Below, piece after piece: positions 12,368 through 23,529 of a stretch of DNA of 64,000 nucleotides. Source of the DNA: Sipunculus nudus (lineage: Eukaryota; Annelida; Sipuncula; Golfingiida; Sipunculidae). Location of the stretch: the NCBI GenBank assembly GCA_026874595.1, contig CM049308.1:16304001-16368000 (forward strand), in the 5' to 3' direction. A program made the translations under genes and the position numbers. Within the stretch, counting starts at the first letter, position 1, and each line of letters starts with the position of its first letter. Under the pieces are notes generated by a model. It worked only from the letters and a program-made list of their open reading frames with translations. It made no database searches and was not told the DNA's origin.

Positions 12368-12439
12368 CAGACATTTTTACTTTACTACGTAGTTTCGTGC
12401 AACATGTTGTTGCACTCATCAGGAAAGACTGCATGTCTG
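12368..12439 (-). ncRNA. Hammerhead-ribozyme-like sequence (type I arrangement)
   Basis: Read on the minus strand, the catalytic-core box CTGATGA (12422-12416) is followed by a perfect 7-bp stem II (GTGCAAC / GTTGCAC with a 5-nt loop, 12415-12397). Next come GAAA (12396-12393), a 3-bp stem III closed by the tetranucleotide ACGT (ACT-ACGT-AGT, 12393-12384) and a predicted cleavage site after GTA (12383). Stem I is closed distally by CAGACAT (12439-12433) with ATGTCTG (12374-12368). The proximal stem I junction is irregular (UUUC before the core against AAGU), so activity is uncertain. Short-stem-III hammerheads are known from the terminal repeats of Penelope-like retroelements and from animal retrozymes; no coding region of either is visible here. 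Confidence 0.7.
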
Positions 12440-12454
12440 GTTGAAATGATATAT

Positions 12455-12512
12455 GGTCTTACGTGATGAGTGCGAAACTACGTATTGTAAAGTAAAAATG
12501 TCTGACAAAATG
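12455..12512 (+). repeat. Inverted, shortened copy of the hammerhead-like sequence
   Basis: On the plus strand GTGATGAGTGC runs directly into GAAACTACGTA (12463-12484), then into a stretch identical to the 3' arm of the minus-strand copy (GTAAAGTAAAAATGTCTGAC, 12487-12506). Compared with that copy the loop side of stem II is missing and the core box reads GTGATGA, so it is not a canonical hammerhead. The two copies face each other about 40 bp apart and are flanked on both sides by AT microsatellite. Confidence 0.7.
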
Positions 12513-13205
12513 TGATTTATATATATATATATATTTATATATATGAAAAATTAAAAATTCTCAGGAATCAAAATTCTCCTTCTCACACACGCATGCACAC
12601 ATTTATTTATTTATTTATTTTTTACACATTAGTTCGAGCCACGTGACCTGTTACACTTCTGGCCATCTCGTCTATGACATCATTACATTTGTTGAACCAC
12701 AAAGAGATAGCACGTACACATTGTCCTTTTGCTTTCACACTTTTGAGATGTGTTTTATTCAAATCAACAACACTTTTTACCTTAATTAGTTTGATTGGAA
12801 AGCATAAGGCGAACCGGCGTCATGTGGGTACTCTAATAACACCACCACATCTTCTCCAATAAATTTTAAAACACTGTTCTCATCCAAACGAGATTTTAAT
12901 ACGGTGTATGTGAATGTCTAGGCGGGAAAAGAAACATACGAAAACTATATTAATATTTAAATATTAAATTTTATTAACGTATGCATTATCTGAATTAATT
13001 TTTTTTCTGTCGCATCTACACACGTTCTTTCAGACGCTTGAATATGATGTGTTACATGGTAAGGCCATGCAGAAAAGAACAGGCAGGGAAGCTGCAAAAA
13101 GAAACAGATCAACATCTTGAAAATTATTTCCCAAACTGTTTGAATCAATTATAACTCGGATGGAAATCTCGGATGTATTAAACACTTCCTAATCGAGTCA
13201 CTACC

Positions 13206-13265
13206 AGGGGCGGATGCAGGATTTGAGAATGGGGAGGGGGTCGTATGTCGATGCCGAGAGGGTGC
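13206..13265 (+). repeat. Fragment of GGCGGATCCAG-type repeat
   Basis: CAGGGGCGGATGCAGGATTT (13206-13225) followed by a G-rich stretch matches the left end of the copies at 19.1 and 35.6 kb. The other end was not found. Confidence 0.45.
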
Positions 13266-13364
13266 ATGGGAGTATAATAACCTTTCCATGACACAGAGAC
13301 TCCGAACTGTAGTCTGCCATTGGTACGATATGGGGGTAGTTTCGACAAGTGATTTGGCCGAATA

Positions 13365-13765
13365 CACACCATCCGAGTCCAAGTCCTTGAGGTTTCAGTC
13401 CAAATCAACCTTCTCCGAGTCCTTGAAGTCCGAGTCCAATAAAAATCGTCTAATTATATTCAAAATGGAAATTTAAGATTTCCACATGCACGTATTTTTT
13501 TGTAGGTTACATACACATGCTTTTTACCTGAATGTTTAATTTCTTTAAGCTTCCGACGCAGAGCTAAAGCTTGGAATATACATTTTTTTTATATATATTC
13601 TTTTAGTAGTTCGCACATACATGTATATAAATGTCTTTATATCACGTGACACAGCTTTCCTTCTACTGGACTCGAGATTAACTCCGCCTGATTTCTCGAG
13701 TCCTAACCTCCGTGTCCGTGTACAGAGTCCAGGTCCCTGGAGTTCAAGTCCGAACCCTAAACATG
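13365..13765. repeat. AGTCC-motif-rich region, possible degraded hAT-like repeat
   Basis: GAGTCC/AAGTCC words cluster at 13373-13440 and again at 13672-13760 (including both CTCGAG orientations), with AT-rich sequence between. The right edge, CAAGTCCGAACCCTAA, resembles a hAT end, but no partner end or duplication was found. Confidence 0.3.
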
Positions 13766-13941
13766 TGGACTGATAACGCGCTTCTGCGCTCGTTTCTGTA
13801 CTAAGCGTGTAATTTTCTATTTCCAGATTTTAGGACCAAAAAGGGCGGGGTCCCTTAAATCTTACTCTGACTACAAAATACGAAACAGCATTAACTTAAT
13901 GCTCTCATGGATGTAACCTGATATATGCTTATTAATGATGG

Positions 13942-14135
13942 TGTGCTTAGCTGACTGACAGTCGTCTGAGCTATGACAATCACCCTGTGCACGTCGCCCG
14001 TCCGTAAGACTGGCCCGTATTGACACCGTTGGACCTACAGATTTTTAACTTCAAGGCACAGTTTAATATCCACAAGTTATCCTACCAAACCCAAGACTAG
14101 GTCTCTGTGACTTCGTGTGTTCAAGAGATTATTAA
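13942..14135 (+). repeat. Fragment of the same CCGTCCG-type dispersed repeat
   Basis: It shares TTAGCTGACT...AGTC(G/A)TCTGAGCTAT, CCGTCCGTAAGACTGGC and GACACC(G/A)TTGGACCTAC with the copy at 23.5 kb, including the order of blocks, and breaks off after about 190 bp. Confidence 0.65.
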
Positions 14136-14956
14136 TATATTTTATGGTATATATGGGTGAGTAATTTATTAAAATTATCATTCGGAGAATTATTAAACTA
14201 TATTTATACCCAGGTTTCTCATACCTAAATATATGTAAGTAATAGCTGTGCATGTGTACATGCACTGTATAATAATGGTATGATTATTAAATTCTCGACC
14301 CGCCCATGTACAGGATGAAACAAAATGTTACTGTTGGGTACGACCAAGACCTTGGTTGATCCTGGGTGTCGAAGTCAGTATCTTTTTCGGGTTTTTAATA
14401 CAGTATGCACTTTAATCGTCCTGTTGACTTGTCTTTCAACATCCGCTTGTCTATTTCTTTAACTGCTGTACGAAGCAATTGTTGAAAACTGTCCTATGAA
14501 TTAGCTAGATCTGTTGCCTCTGTAATGTGAGTAATGACTCCGGTATTCTTTCTTTGCAATTCTGAAAAGGTGTCCTTCTGCCTTCCTGTCTGTTGTTCTT
14601 CCTGTCACCAGTTCTCTCCAGATAATTAGAATAACGTGTCAACCAGTTTGTCTGGGCCAGTGAAAAGTAATCTGCTCGAATCGCATCTGGTTCTTAAGCA
14701 TTTTCTTATTCTGAGCAATGGCTTTCCTTTGGCTATTGGAGTGTTCGGATATGCATGATTGTCAATATGGGCACAATTTGATAGGGCAGGCCTTCGTCTC
14801 ACCCCCCCCCCCCCCCCAACTCAACACCCACATATATACACACTTTCCCAACGGGGAAGGGGGGATTGGTTGGGGGGGGGGTACTATATAATATTTCCCT
14901 CACAATTTGGCAATTGAAGAATGTCATTTGCAAAAATAATATAGGATCTCACTTTT

Positions 14957-15365
14957 TAGCGAACCTGTGAGCTTATGCGATGGCGCAGCGTCGTCCGTCC
15001 GCCGTCAGCCGTCCGCCGTCCACCATCGTCCGTACGTTAACCCATGCTATCTGAGAAACCGTCAGAGCTAGCAGCTCCAAATTGCATGTAAGAATCAGTT
15101 AAATGTCAAACTTCATCTGATTGAGCTTATTTTTGGGTATCTGCATTAACTTCGGCTTTATAGGGACAAACCTTAAAAAACTTTTAAAATCTTCTTCTCC
15201 GAAACTGTCCAGCCAAATTGTCTAATATTTCACAGAAATGATCCGTGGAACAGTCTTTTTCAAGTTTGTTCGAATGGTTCCATTTCGGAGATTTTTGGCC
15301 GAGTTACTCCAAAAGTCTGACAACAATACCATTGTAAATGAAAATCAAAAAAAGATGTGCATAAG
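14957..15365 (+). repeat. Dispersed repeat with GTCCGTCCGCCGTC head
   Basis: It begins TTTTTAGCGAACCTGTGAGC, then a short CCGTC-rich tract (14990-15035), then AT-rich sequence with TTCCATTTCGGAGATTTTTG. The layout resembles the other CCGTCCG-headed repeats but the sequence differs. The L1-type LINE fragment starts right after it. Confidence 0.5.
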
Positions 15366-15429
15366 TGTTTCATCTTCTTCTCAGTGTATTTCTTGTGTCC
15401 ATGATATGTATTTTTCTTTCAGGCTTAAC

Positions 15430-16345
15430 TACATGTAAATGGTTATTAATAATATTATTGTACATCTGTTTTGTATTTTTCTTGTTGTTTAGAAAAGCTT
15501 TTAAATAAATGTTTAGTTCTGTTGGTGCTAACATATACATACCTATATCGTTCCCCTGGATAATATGTCTCCACTTATTAGGTATTGCTTTCGGTAAACT
15601 TGCATAATTGAGAAAATCAAGTTGACATCTGTATTTATTACATACTTCTTTATAACTCATGAACATGTTTTTTAATGTTTTTTTATATAAGAACTTTAAT
15701 GTATAAAATTCCGTTATTATAACGCTTTTTAAACAGTAAAGTATTGTTTTGTACTTTTATATGAGAAATAAACCATATACGTTGTGACAAGATGTCTTTA
15801 TATGAATCTGGGTTATAATAATTGTATAATCACACCAATCATTGTTTATTTCCTCGCAGAAGGAAGCATTACAAGTCATTATGTCTGTTACATCTTCACA
15901 TACTAAATTACAACTGAATGATACCTCCCCAAGTTTGAAAAATCCCAGGACTATTTTTCTTTTAAAAAATTGTGGGTTTTATTCAGCAATCTATTCATCA
16001 ATGCTAACTTTAATGCTGAATTTTTAGAAGAAATATGTAGCATTAAACCCCCCTTTTCCAAAGTTGCGATAAAAAATTGTCTTTTTATTAAATCTGCACG
16101 GTTACCCCATATACATTTATAAATACGAGTTTCTATTTGTTTCACGAAGGCTCTATAATAGGTTGGTTATACCAATAAATGATATATTTACTGTGAAAGT
16201 ATACACAGGTTTTAAGTGAATTAATTTTGCTGAGTGGTGTGAGGTTTCTCCGTTTCCAAATTGATAAAATGTTATTATTTTTTTTTTCATTTAAAAATTT
16301 GAAATTTTCATGTGATGTATTCTCTAGAGAAGGAGATCTCACTTT
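15430..16345 (-). mobile_element. L1/Tx1-type LINE, 3' ORF2 fragment
   Basis: Three minus-strand readings in order match the C-terminal part of L1/Tx1-clade ORF2 proteins. The first has SIWKRRNLTPLSKINSLKTC (16342 down to 16142), the usual W-x-R-x-LT-x-x-x-K-x-x-x-LK motif. The second has FVKQIETRIYKCIWGNRADL then IKRQFFIATLEKGGLML (about 16145-15951), the F-x-W ... KR ... GGL motif. The third has SYKEVCNKYRCQLDFLNY and IPNKWRHII (15666-15370). At least one frame change separates the first two. No RT core or endonuclease is present, so it is a truncated, inactive 3' fragment. The low-coordinate boundary is uncertain because another dispersed repeat abuts it. Confidence 0.7.
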
Positions 16346-16349
16346 AATT

Positions 16350-19060
16350 CATGAAAAGAAATTAATAATTCACCACAATGTGCCATAGTTTTGCAAAGTT
16401 GCTGAGGTATCAATCAACTGTAGTCTTCCAGAAATGACTAAAACAACAAAATGATTGATAATGTGACATAATTCTTCCGTTACCACAACACATGTAGAAC
16501 CTGGCCATTAATAAAATAAGATGAATAATTAATGCATATTTAAGGATTGATATCAGAACGTTAATTGTTAATGCGAAATAGTTGGCAGCAAATCGAATTA
16601 AATGAAGCACAAGAGACCAAGTTGTTGATTTTATGTTGGTTTCTGAAGCGAGAATATACCGTCTTATGTTCTACACAAATTGCTTCAAAACTGCTCAAAA
16701 GTTCAATGTTAATTATAAAAAATCCCAACTTACACGACAGTTACACCAACCCTTCCTTCCCCCCCCCCCCCCCCTTCCTCAGTCGACGCACACCCTCATC
16801 ATTCGTGTTTACTTGAAAATGCGTGCATGCTCGTCCCCCTACAACTCGGTCTGATACGTTAATGGTTTCTTTATAACATTTAAGGGAAGGTTGAATATGG
16901 TATATCTTGTTGCTTGTGTTCGTGGTGGTCCCCACCGCCCCCGCTCCACATTGTAAAAGGAAATTAACTGCGCGCCTCTGGGTCGTCAACATTTATTTTG
17001 GTCTCCCTTCTTTTTATAATTACGATTTCAATGAATGTTTTGTTCACAGACATGCATCCAGTTCCGGTTTAACATAGTTTTTTTTTTTTTTAATTTGATC
17101 TTCAGGTTTCACGATTTCGGAGAGTTTTCTGTCCATTGTTCACTCAAGCACGGGAGGCTCTCATGTGGCACTATTTATACACCAGGATGACGCAGCCCGA
17201 ATGTACCAGAGAACACAATACTCAGTGCAAGAGAGTTTTTGTTTTTACAGTTATCGTGGTCATAATTTTGTTGATCATTCACCTTTTCTGATGTCTACAG
17301 TTAGATCAACGGATGATATGATCGATTGGTTGAGCATTTTAAACATTTTTATCATGAGGAAGGATACATACGCTCTTTGTGAATTTTAACAAATAACAAA
17401 ACAGTCTGTTGGGACTGGTTTTCTTATGAACACCAGTGTGACCGTGAACAGTAGTTATTTTTATATTGATATGAAAAAAAATGAACGCTGCCGTCTCATG
17501 TCTCGCTCAGTGACTCATTAATCAACTTGGTGTCTAACAAATTATATCTGGTGTCCTTCAATTTGAGGCAAAGCGGATAAAGAAAACAGATGCAATCATC
17601 ATTAAGGACAATGATTAAAGTCTGCCCAGGAGGAAGTGGGGAGGAATGAGCTCACACAAAGCAGCTGTATGCCATGCTTGGGGTTAGAACGTTAGAGCAA
17701 GAATCAGTCCTGTTTATGTGGTAGTATAGGTAACTATAACTTGCTTTGGCAAGTTTAGTTAAAAGGGCCGTATGCTTAAAAGGAGTTTTACAAATAAGCG
17801 ATTTCAGAGTTTCACATGCATTTGTCAGTGTCTAATTTTAATCGGTATACCTATATGCTGGAAAGGAGTTTAACTATATAAACAGATTCTAAAATCACTC
17901 TAAACTGGACAAAATTTTCAAGGAGCCTCTGCATGGGTATGTTTAAGGCCTGTTTATGTGGCGAACGTCATATAATTCTGATCGTAACTTGTTAGTACTA
18001 TTTCTTTTAGTGACTAAAACATATTTATATAAATTTATTTGTTCCAATTTAAATGATATGTGAGCGACAAAGAGCGAGGTAAATGGAAAAATATATAAGT
18101 ATTATTAAGACACTTTGGAAGATACAACCAAAGACGTATACAGTGAGTGACATCCTCAGCCATTCCAAGGAAAAATCATTTTATCAAACTGGACTGAAAT
18201 ACGATAATATTTGGAGGTGACATATGGCGTTACCCAAAACCCTAATTAGAACCCCAAAGTACAGTCGAAGGTCCGATACCCATTCTATCCATATAGAGTG
18301 GGTTGTATATAGGCCTTTTTAACAAATTTAAATTTGGTGAAAATAACATTATAAAAGCATCAATTATGGAAATGACATTCAGTTCCTGTATTGAACCCCC
18401 AGGGGGACTGGAAGTTGAGCTGAAAACAACCCTATTCAATATTTCAAGATGAATCATAACTCTGATATGAAATCAAATCAAATTCGGGATCTATTGCACA
18501 TGTGCATGGAACAAACCATGACACAGATTGTCGTGACGGGTTCTAAGACGGACAAACATGCAGTATGACGGATGAACAAGTACCTTTGGGCTATATCTAT
18601 AGATATAATTAGCGCCACTTGATCACATATGAATAAAACAGAAAACAAAACATGTTGGTAAAAAGTTGAACCTACTTTTTTGGTGACAGGCGTAGGCCCA
18701 ACATGCAGACAGGAAAAGCTAATTATAGGAAAATTAACTCAAAAATGGAATTAGTGTTAATCCGCAAATAGGCTATACATAGGCCTAATGCAATCGGATA
18801 ATGCAACCTTTTCTGCAAAAGCCTATAGGCCTATAGGCTATACTATTCACTGATTAAATGTATCTCATACTTTTGAAATTCTAGACCGATTATCGCGGAC
18901 TTGTACTGTGCATTATAGGATTGGGAGTGCATGTCAGCTGTAATCTCCTGCGGCTGACTTTTTTATTCAATTTTTCTTTAAATACTAAGATTCTGGACAA
19001 AGACAATTTTAGACCACTACACAGTGAAGTTTCACAGGCCTATATGTATATTATACAAGG
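16350..19060. other. Intergenic stretch, nothing supported
   Basis: It contains a C-run at 16759-16774 and a T-run near 17080. Short open stretches (for example 17165-17389 plus) have no recognised domain. No upstream gene facing PRKD could be found here. Confidence 0.45.
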
Positions 19061-19063
19061 GCG

Positions 19064-19316
19064 GATACAGGATTTTGGAAAGTGGAGGGTCCAGCCAAGG
19101 AATTAAGACTAAGGAAAACCCTAAAACTGGTCCTCTGATCGGGAATGGAGGGGGACTGTGGTCCACGCAGGTCGAAAAATTAGGTTGAAAACCCCCCAAA
19201 AAGGTTGTTTCGGGTTTCGGCTAAAAAAATGGGGGGGGGGGGGGGGGGGGGGGGGTGGTGGTCCGGACCCTCTGGATCCCCTCCCTCTCGATCCGCCACA
19301 GTTGTGTGTGTGCAGA
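19064..19316. repeat. hAT-like GGCGGATCCAG-type short repeat with poly-G core
   Basis: Ends CAAGGGCGGATACAGG (19066-19081) and GATCCGCCACAG (about 19299-19310) are imperfect inverted repeats of the CAGNGGCGGAT type. The centre has a 25-G run (19231-19255). A GGTGGCGGGG segment and a C-rich run (19343-19368) follow and may belong to a second copy. No matching octamer duplication was found, so the class is only suggested. It lies 0.6-0.9 kb upstream of PRKD exon 1. Confidence 0.5.
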
Positions 19317-19744
19317 GGTGGCGGGGTGAAAGTTGGGCAACTGCCCCCTCCCCCCCCCCCCCCCCCCCAACCCCACCCACTTTTTTCAGCCAAGCTAGGT
19401 GTCCTTTTTAATTTTATACAAAAAAATGTTGAGTTAGGCCTAATACTGACAAACGTGTGTGAAATTCTGGATATAAACGGGTTTTATTGAATAGACAGGA
19501 CATCAACAGTACGTAGGCGTTAAACAACTTTACCCATCTGCAGCCGGCAGAGCCGGGGCAATTTGGTGGTTATACTTGTTAGTGTTATAATGAATGGGCG
19601 TTCACCAGTTACGCCAGTGATGGATGTCGTAAAAAGTGCTGTTGTATGGACGCAATTTATCTAAAAGCGAACGAAATCCTGGTGGAAACGTTCAATGAAT
19701 TAAATAATAAACACAACTGTTTTGGTTTGTATAAATTTGCATAC

Positions 19745-19936
19745 ATCCTCCCGATTACGTCAATGGCCGCCGTACGGTAACTGTTCTGAGTCACGTGATC
19801 AAGTGGCAAGTGAGGGAAAATGTCAACATGACAGACCGTGCCATCAGAAGGGCCTGAGTGAAGCTAGTTCCTGATTGGCGCGTGTTAATGTGGACATATC
19901 ACCACTCACTGGTTAAAATCAAGATTTTAAGCAACC
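19745..19936 (+). promoter_or_regulatory. Putative promoter / 5' UTR of PRKD
   Basis: The 190 bp before the PRKD start codon is less AT-rich than its surroundings and has no TATA box. Visible motifs are a CRE/ATF-like TTACGTCA (19755-19762), overlapped by ATGGCCGCC (19763-19771), which resembles a YY1 site; a palindromic E-box TCACGTGA (19791-19798) of the MITF/TFE type; and an inverted CCAAT box, ATTGG (19874-19878). This set is typical of TATA-less housekeeping promoters. The transcription start and UTR length cannot be read from sequence, and an upstream non-coding exon is not excluded. Confidence 0.45.
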
Positions 19937-20080
19937 ATGATGACAGGGAATGGCCAGACAGGAGGCGGCATGACGTTTGCCATGCAGATCGGGCTTGTCC
20001 GGGAGTCTGTGACAGTTGAGGGAGGGGAGCTGACTCTGGCGACGCTCAAAGACATCGCCTGTGCATTCGTTGATAGGAAG
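19937..20080 (+). CDS. PRKD: First coding exon of protein kinase D (PRKD family), N-terminal ubiquitin-like domain
   Basis: Protein kinase D is a diacylglycerol-responsive Ser/Thr kinase acting at the Golgi, plasma membrane and nucleus; its N-terminal ubiquitin-like fold drives dimerisation. This exon gives 48 residues. Residues 12-48, starting MTFAMQIGLVRESVTVEGG and continuing ELTLATLKDIACAFVDRK, match the family pattern I(S/T)F-x-QIGL-x-RE-V ... L-x-(E/D)(L/M)AC-(S/A)-(I/F)VD-x-K as I recall it from vertebrate PRKD1-3 and invertebrate PKDs. The exon ends in phase 0 after VDRK at a consensus GTAAGT donor (20081-20086), just where the family continues with FPECG. The start is the first ATG after an in-frame TAA at 19928-19930; ATGs at codon 2 and codon 12 are alternatives. 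The C1, PH and kinase domains must lie beyond the window. The family call is homology from memory; paralogue number cannot be given. Confidence 0.85.
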
Positions 20081-21624
20081 GTAAGTCTGCTAATCTGCAT
20101 TAATCGGCCGAAGCACGGGCAACTCCCTGCTTCCGTGTTGTTGTTTATGCTTGTCATAGTGATGTGTGTACGGAATGCACGCTGGGCATCGTATGCATCG
20201 TATGTTTATGTTTCACTTGTACCACGACCTGGTAAATACCAAAAGTTTATACCACGTCAAGAGAAAGTGAGAATGAAATGAGAGTAAGACTAAGAGTGAG
20301 ATAGAGCATCACTGCAGATCGAATTTAGATAAGTGAAGTGACTAGTGTGTTGCTTCTTCCCTGTTCACTTGTTCTTTTTACGTGAACTAACAGAGCTCAT
20401 CACACTAACTTGTTCCTCCCACAAAAATAATTTAAATTATTAACAGAAGTATAAATTTGTATTTTTACCTTTTTTTAAGTTCCTGGAAAAGCATTAGCCA
20501 ACTTAGCAGAGACAATAATTAAAGTCAGGGCTTGGCCCAGAGGAATATATATTTTCATAATTAAAAGCCTTTTTTTAGTGGGGGGGGGGGGGGGTTTGGT
20601 CTTTGTGACGTCTCTAGAATGTCCCTCTAAAATGTGTATTACCAGTCTCCACTTTTTCAAAGGATTCCACGAGAATATGGCAGTTTAATCATAAGATATC
20701 AGGCTGTTCAATAAATATTCTAAACATTTCAATAAGCTTTTGTACCATAATTATCATTTTTTCTCTTGCATGTAAATTGTGTCAGCTGCTTTAGGTTTTC
20801 TAAATACATACATGTAAAATCGAAATTTATATCTTGAAAATCTGATACTGACAGACAGGGTTGTTGGAATTATAAAGGACTACCAGTATCCTCTGTTCCA
20901 ACACACCTGTCCACCTAATATTTTCACAATATTTATTTCAAATATAATTTTTTTTAACCACAACAATGAGTCTGTTATCAAAGGATCTAATGTGGTGATT
21001 TATTATGATTTAAATAACTATGAAATAAATATATTTTCTCTGCTATGCCTGGACAATGTTGACCTGTCTTAAGTAAGAGTAGAAAAATGATGGCATCAGT
21101 TCAAGTGTCCATATCTGTTTATCCATGTGATGTAGGATGGATGTTAGTGTGATGTAACAAACATATGACCTACAAATACCACTGTGACATCAACACTAAG
21201 AATTATCAAGTGGATGCAGTTTTATTCCGTCATCTTTGGTTGTCACTGTTTTGTTAGATGATGGTATTTCTGTTCAGTCGCATTTCTTTCTGAATAAATC
21301 ATATGGAATCTATACAAGGGAGAGTATTATGTTGCTCTTAGATAATTGCCACATCTGCATTATCAGCCTCTTGGGTAAATAAAGGTAAGCTTTAGCTCGT
21401 TGTATAAAACATTAACAACAAAAAAAGATGGACAGGGGTGGTGGATTGGAGTATAGGTCAGATTTTTGTTTGGGGCATCAGTGATCATACTAAGATGCTA
21501 TTTTAAGAAATATCTTCTTCAAATAGTGGTTTTAAAGGCAAAGTGAATTTTGAGATCAGTGAACTCAAGTGTCACAGTTTAGACAGTTGCCTTGTTCATG
21601 TTGATGTTTGTTGTCATTTTTGTT

Positions 21625-21862
21625 GTGACATGAAAATAAATGACTTCTGGTATAGATTGGGCAAAAACTTTCAAGTATTCCAGTGGTGAACCATATGGAC
21701 TGAACCAGAAAAAAAATCTGTGTCTCATTTCACAATTGTTTTTTTGATATGATAATACATGACTGCTGGTATAGATTGGGCAAAAACTTACAAGTATTCC
21801 AGTGGTGAAGCATATGGACTGAACCAGAAAAAAAAAATCTGTGTCTGATTTCACAATTGATT
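21625..21862. repeat. Two-copy tandem duplication, 119-bp period
   Basis: The stretch TATAGATTGGGCAAAAACTT occurs at 21651 and 21770. The surrounding 119 bp (ATTCCAGTGGTGAA, ATGGACTGAACCAG, TCTGTGTCT, TTTCACAATTG) is repeated with a few changes. Confidence 0.85.
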
Positions 21863-22092
21863 TATGTAATTCATACTTTTTCACTACAGGGGTCATAATA
21901 ATGCCGTTCAAAACTCATGCATGGAAAGGCATTTTCCATTTTGTACCAATACAACTGAAAGGTGAACCCCCAGATGTTTTTCATATTAGTAGCTGATAAG
22001 AAGTGACAAACATTACAGGAAAAATCAAATATTTTACAGGTTGTGTTCCATTGACTCATTATATTTTCTATTTTTTTCTGTAAAAAATGGTC

Positions 22093-22400
22093 TGTAATTG
22101 TATCCGCCAAAACATAGCTTTGCGGATACTATGTTTACAGTGCGCCGCCACCTGCCAACATTTTTGCACAGCGTCCTTCTGTTAGTCTGCTGTGGGATAA
22201 AATCACTCATATACAAGTAGTGGTTTGACTTATCTGTCTAAAATTTTGCATATGTATACAACTTGGACAGCTTTCTTGATTTTGTAGTTGATGGCGCAAC
22301 CTACATACACATTTTGGCTGCAGACATCCATGCTAATATGCAACACACCTCACTCTTTTTCCCCTTGCCACTCAATCCCACTTTGATTTTGGCGGATACA
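22093..22400 (+). repeat. Dispersed repeat headed TTGTATCCGCCAAAACATAG
   Basis: It begins with the hairpin-like head TTGTATCCGCC...GCGGATACTATG, shared with the repeat at 60.35 kb, and contains the expected TCTGTCTAAAATTTTGCATATGT stretch. A GGCGGATACACG near 22393 may be its other edge. Confidence 0.5.
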
Positions 22401-23529
22401 CGTAATCACCTGTTGACTACCTGTATTCTAGTTTCTATTTATTTTCTGGCATTTAGGCACCCATCTTCTATATTTTTTTTGTTTTTTTTTTCACTGCACA
22501 GGTGTGTTTCTGATATAACAGTGTTACTATTGAAATCATTAAGTTCTTTTTGCATGCAGGTGTGTATGCATGTAAGATGGCTTGTAAGATGGCTGAATTT
22601 GGTTTACACTGAGCGAAGTGTGACTAAAAGTTTGATATGATGGTAGGATGCACCTTTTGAAGCAAGGCATTTTTTCTGGAGAAAGGCAAACCTGTAAATA
22701 TTAATGACTTTCAACTGGAAAGGTGAAAATTTCAAAGTATTACAATCCCTGTACCACTGTGTTTATTCCTTATTCCTAAACCTATAATTAATTAAGACGG
22801 TATATATTCTCAACCATTATGTGTTCAAAATATTTATAGGAATAATGAGATACATTATAATATTGACTGTCCTAAGTGTACATTGGCCCCTTTAATATAA
22901 AGCCTTGGGTTGAACTCTGCAGTTTTCATTGTTGTTTGTGGTATAACCTTAGGTTGGTTGTATATTGTTACAGATACCAATCATAAAAGCTTGTTCCCTT
23001 TAGTAAACAATGCAAGTTTATTTATAACCCTTGATAACAATATTTTGTAAGGCATTATGGATTATACATAACATTTATCTGCTATTGTTTTCCATTGTTC
23101 CTCACATATCCCATATTTATTTTGTTACATTTTAATTATTTATCATATCGTCATTTAATTGTCCAGAAGTACCGGTCATTAGTGGACACTTGTTGGACAT
23201 AGGAAATGTGCAGATAGGGACAGTGATTACTGTGCTGAGATTTGTACAACAATTGAAAAAAGAATCTCATACCAGTAGCTACATAATGTAAATATTTACA
23301 TCTCAATAATATATCATATATGAATGAAAAAAAAATATAAATTCATATGGACGTTAATACATGTATATAAAAATAAGTCGTTTGACATCTTAATTACTAA
23401 GAAGTGCCTTTTCTTTATAACATAAAATTTATAAACATAAAATTTAATTGATTTATTGTAATATATTGTAAAAAGTGTAATTTCATAGGAATAATTAAAA
23501 GATATTAAATAACTTATGAAAACAATTGC

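Larger units (their letters stand above)
12241..12545. repeat. AT microsatellites flanking the hammerhead-like pair
   Basis: Long TA runs lie at 12241-12340 and a shorter one at 12519-12545; both edges of the inverted hammerhead-like sequence join them. A TTTA run (12601-12622) follows. Confidence 0.9.

Noticed and set aside
13206-13765. A single complete hAT element between the GGCGGATGCAGG end and the AAGTCCGAACCCTAA end
   Set aside because: The two ends are not inverted copies of each other and no 8-bp duplication flanks them.
19121-19490. Overlapping Gly/Pro-rich open readings on both strands
   Set aside because: They are translations of the G25 and C-run homopolymers in all frames and carry no domain.
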